From Syntrophaceae bacterium UBA6109 (GTDB lineage: Bacteria > Desulfobacterota > Syntrophia > Syntrophales > UBA6109), in contig DIWJ01000032.1 in the NCBI GenBank assembly GCA_002428445.1, forward strand, positions 1 through 33,275: a stretch of 33,275 bases of DNA. The letters are read 5' to 3'. The position numbers were made by a program, and so were the translations under genes. The notes under the pieces were generated by a model. That model was not told where the DNA came from. It worked only from the letters and a program-made list of their open reading frames with translations, and did not search any database. The stretch's first letter is position 1; each line of letters begins with the position of its first letter. Below are positions 31,455-33,275 of the stretch, in pieces.

Positions 31455-32480
31455 TCATGACCGCGCCTTACCTCTCACCACGCCGCCTTTGCCGCAATGT
31501 CCGCTTCGCATCCCCTGTGCTGCCGCTATGTCAACAGGACCCGAAGACGCCTTCAGGCTCGAAAGGCAGGGCATGGCGACCCCGAGCTCCTCGCCGGTCT
31601 CGACGACGTCCAGATAGAAACGTTTCATCTCTTCGGGATTCGTGTCAAGATGGCTGTGCGCCCTCGTGCGTTCATAGTGCGGCATCCCCAGTATCCCCTG
31701 GCGAAGGAGTTTCGCCGCTTCGTCGTCGTTTTCCATCATGAAGACGTTCACTTCCGGGTATTCGCGGCAATCGACGCCCCGTTTTTCGAGGATCTTGAGA
31801 GCGTCCTTCACGGCTCTCACGATGAAGACCCATTCCTCCATCGCAGTGTCGGCCGACGGCATGCCATGCCGCGCGAGAAACGTGCCGATGAGACCGGCAT
31901 TGACGGCCTGGTGAATCCAGAGCCATCCGATGATGTCATCTTTGATCTCCGGGACCAGCCGCGCTTTCGAAAAGATATCCGTGATCTTCTGCAGGAGTCC
32001 GGATTTCCCGCCCTCAAGTTCTCCGATACGGTAGATCTTCTGGATATTGGCGTACAGGACGCCGTCGCCGCCGCGGGCGCCACTGGATACCGAATAGCCC
32101 CACAGGTAACGGCGCCTCGGCAGCAGGGCATCGATCTCCGCCGGCCCCTTCCAGTTGGCGCAGAACATCAGAAAATCCGCGCCGGGGACCTTGTCCTTGT
32201 ACTGGCGGACGGCATCGGTTGATTGAAGGTAGTTTGTGGCGACCATGACAAGGTCATAGCCGTCGCCGGGACGGATATCGTCGACGATCCTCGCGGGATA
32301 GCTCGTCTGATAGAACTCCGGCGCACCGTTGCGAAAATCCATGACGTCCATCCTGACGCCGCCGGAATATCCTGACTGCGAACCTTTTCGCACGACATGC
32401 GTGACGTCGACGCCGCCCTCGGACAGAGCCCAGCCGTGCATGAGACCCACATTCCCCATCCCGACGATCAGGATCTTCAT
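31455..32480 (-). CDS. Ketopantoate reductase (PanE/ApbA) family protein, divergent
   Basis: A 341-residue NAD(P)-binding oxidoreductase. The N-terminal Rossmann motif is MKILIVGMGNVG (G-x-G-x-x-G at residues 7-12), followed by THVVRKGSQS, a typical NADP-phosphate-binding strand end. The C-terminal helical domain contains IIGWLWIHQAVNAGLIG, which aligns with the PanE catalytic helix but seems to have Trp where the catalytic Lys stands (W-x-K-L in E. coli PanE), and FCANWKG replaces the usual QNG loop. The enzyme may thus act on a substrate other than ketopantoate. A good AAGGAGA lies 5 bases before the ATG at 32480. No pantothenate genes are near; it stands between the FecR/TPR operon and a GNAT gene. 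Confidence 0.78.
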   Translation of the reverse strand: MKILIVGMGNVGLMHGWALSEGGVDVTHVVRKGSQSGYSGGVRMDVMDFRNGAPEFYQTSYPARIVDDIRPGDGYDLVMVATNYLQSTDAVRQYKDKVPGADFLMFCANWKGPAEIDALLPRRRYLWGYSVSSGARGGDGVLYANIQKIYRIGELEGGKSGLLQKITDIFSKARLVPEIKDDIIGWLWIHQAVNAGLIGTFLARHGMPSADTAMEEWVFIVRAVKDALKILEKRGVDCREYPEVNVFMMENDDEAAKLLRQGILGMPHYERTRAHSHLDTNPEEMKRFYLDVVETGEELGVAMPCLSSLKASSGPVDIAAAQGMRSGHCGKGGVVRGKARS

Positions 32481-32608
32481 GATCTTCTCCTTCTATACCT
32501 TCACGAGCATACCGATGCACCAAATCATCGAGTGTCTTCTGTTGATTGCGCTGATTCCAGTTATATCAATTCTCCAATTGCAGGAAAGGCAAAATGACGA
32601 GTCGCAGT

Positions 32609-33031
32609 TCATGTGTCCCTCGAAAAGAAATATTTGCCATCTTTTTCTTCTACTGCAAAACCCATGTGCTTATGCCATCTCATCGAAGCCTCATTGACAA
32701 GAGCCGTACCGGACGTCACGCGATTCCTGCCACTCGCCCGGGCAACATCATAAAAACGCCCATAGAGCATCCGTGCGATTCCTCTATTGCGGTGGCCGGG
32801 GTGAACGCCAATCCAGTTAATATAGGCCTCGTTCATCAATGTCTGCGAAAAATATCCCAGCAGGAAAGCCATCAGCGCCCCCTCTTCATCTTCCACGATA
32901 AAACATGTCTGCTTGAAGTGAAGAAACAAGCCTTCATGGACCCTGCTTCTCAAATCCCGGCCACCCCACCAGTCAACCATCACATTGAGCACTCGAGCAT
33001 AATCCGTTGGTTCAGCGTTTCTTATATTCAT
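32609..33031 (-). CDS. GNAT-family N-acetyltransferase
   Basis: A 140-residue single-domain acetyltransferase. It begins MNIRNAEPTDYARVLNVM, typical for GNAT proteins, and has the acetyl-CoA-binding motif A in INWIGVHPGHRNRGIARMLY (R-x-x-G-x-A type), then TSGTALVNEASMRWHKHMGF, the usual motif B. The ATG at 33031 is chosen because the N-terminal strand starts there and AGGGA precedes it; the frame stays open a further 23 codons without support. Acceptor substrate is unknown. The gene is AT-richer than most of the window and lies 128 bases from the PanE-like gene, an AT-rich gap in which I see no clear site. Confidence 0.85.
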   Translation of the reverse strand: MNIRNAEPTDYARVLNVMVDWWGGRDLRSRVHEGLFLHFKQTCFIVEDEEGALMAFLLGYFSQTLMNEAYINWIGVHPGHRNRGIARMLYGRFYDVARASGRNRVTSGTALVNEASMRWHKHMGFAVEEKDGKYFFSRDT

Positions 33032-33149
33032 TTCTCTATCCCTTTTGGTCGTATCAACCCGATCGTTAAGGACGAAAATCTCTGCGGCAATAAGTTCCAA
33101 CTGATTCTATCGGCGGGACTCGACAATCATGCGACTTTTCTTGCGCTCA

Positions 33150-33275
33150 TCAGGCGAGGGCTTCGCGCAGGAACCGGCCGGTGTGGGACCCTTCGACGCG
33201 GGCCACCGCTTCCGGCGTGCCGGCGGCGACAATCGTCCCGCCGCCGGGCCCGCCCTCGGGCCCCAGGTCGATCAC
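33150..33275 (-). CDS. uvrA: UvrA excinuclease ATPase, C-terminal end (cut by window edge)
   Basis: Only the last 41 codons are present: [19 protein letters not shown], then [17 protein letters not shown] and a stop (tandem TGA TGA). This is the characteristic UvrA C-terminus ([25 protein letters not shown]). UvrA recognises DNA lesions for nucleotide excision repair. The rest lies to the right of the window. No terminator is obvious in the 118 bases before the GNAT start. Confidence 0.95.
   Translation of the reverse strand: MIDLGPEGGPGGGTIVAAGTPEAVARVEGSHTGRFLREALA

Noticed and set aside
31288..31617. A rightward 109-codon frame upstream of the PanE-like gene end
   Set aside because: It crosses the palindromic leader and the antisense of the PanE-like gene; the sequence has no domain.
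1..33275. CRISPR arrays, insertion-sequence transposases or prophage genes
   Set aside because: No regularly spaced repeats, transposase motifs or phage structural genes were seen on either strand; only the two short palindromic elements suggest mobile DNA.

Overview
The window looks like chromosomal DNA of a GC-rich Gram-negative bacterium, most plausibly a member of the former Deltaproteobacteria (Desulfobacterota, perhaps Syntrophales-like). The lineage is an inference from gene content and from the short palindromic repeat elements. The Gram-negative call is firmer: there is a LolA lipoprotein carrier and an outer-membrane beta-barrel protein. There are no tRNA or rRNA genes, CRISPR arrays, transposases or phage genes.

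Left part (1-8.6 kb): a leftward operon runs from a small membrane protein through pgpA, cinA and thpR to recA, which is cut by the window edge. Divergently, lexA and dinB read to the right. lexA carries a GAAC-N4-GTTC SOS operator between its -35 and -10, and a palindromic repeat element separates lexA from dinB. comM and ilvE follow, with a cloverleaf-like structured leader in front of ilvE and a strong terminator behind it.

Middle (8.6-20.1 kb): an AT-rich gap with evenly spaced DnaA-box-like nonamers precedes lolA and uspA. Then comes a rightward alpha-glucan (glycogen) cluster: debranching enzyme, GT4 glycosyltransferase, GH57 glucanohydrolase/transferase, and a 1417-residue protein that joins a eukaryotic-type (GT3) glycogen synthase to an alpha-glucan phosphorylase. 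A 4'-phosphopantetheinyl transferase closes the cluster. Together these genes would build, trim, transfer and phosphorolyse glycogen.

Right part (20.1-33.3 kb): a second repeat element, a leftward pair of radical SAM and patatin-like genes, divergent proA-nadD, a DUF401 permease, a TrpF-like protein coupled to an EamA transporter, a methyltransferase, and a two-gene unit of a FecR-domain protein and a TPR plus beta-barrel outer-membrane protein that resembles a secretion or surface-assembly pair. A divergent ketopantoate-reductase-like gene, a GNAT acetyltransferase and the last 41 codons of uvrA end the window. The stretch from about 29.6 kb to 33.1 kb is visibly richer in A+T than the rest.

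The points most worth following are the GT3-phosphorylase fusion, the DnaA-box cluster, the repeat element that seems to separate dinB from its ribosome-binding site, the TPR-barrel/FecR pair, the TrpF-like protein lacking the catalytic cysteine, and the structured ilvE leader.
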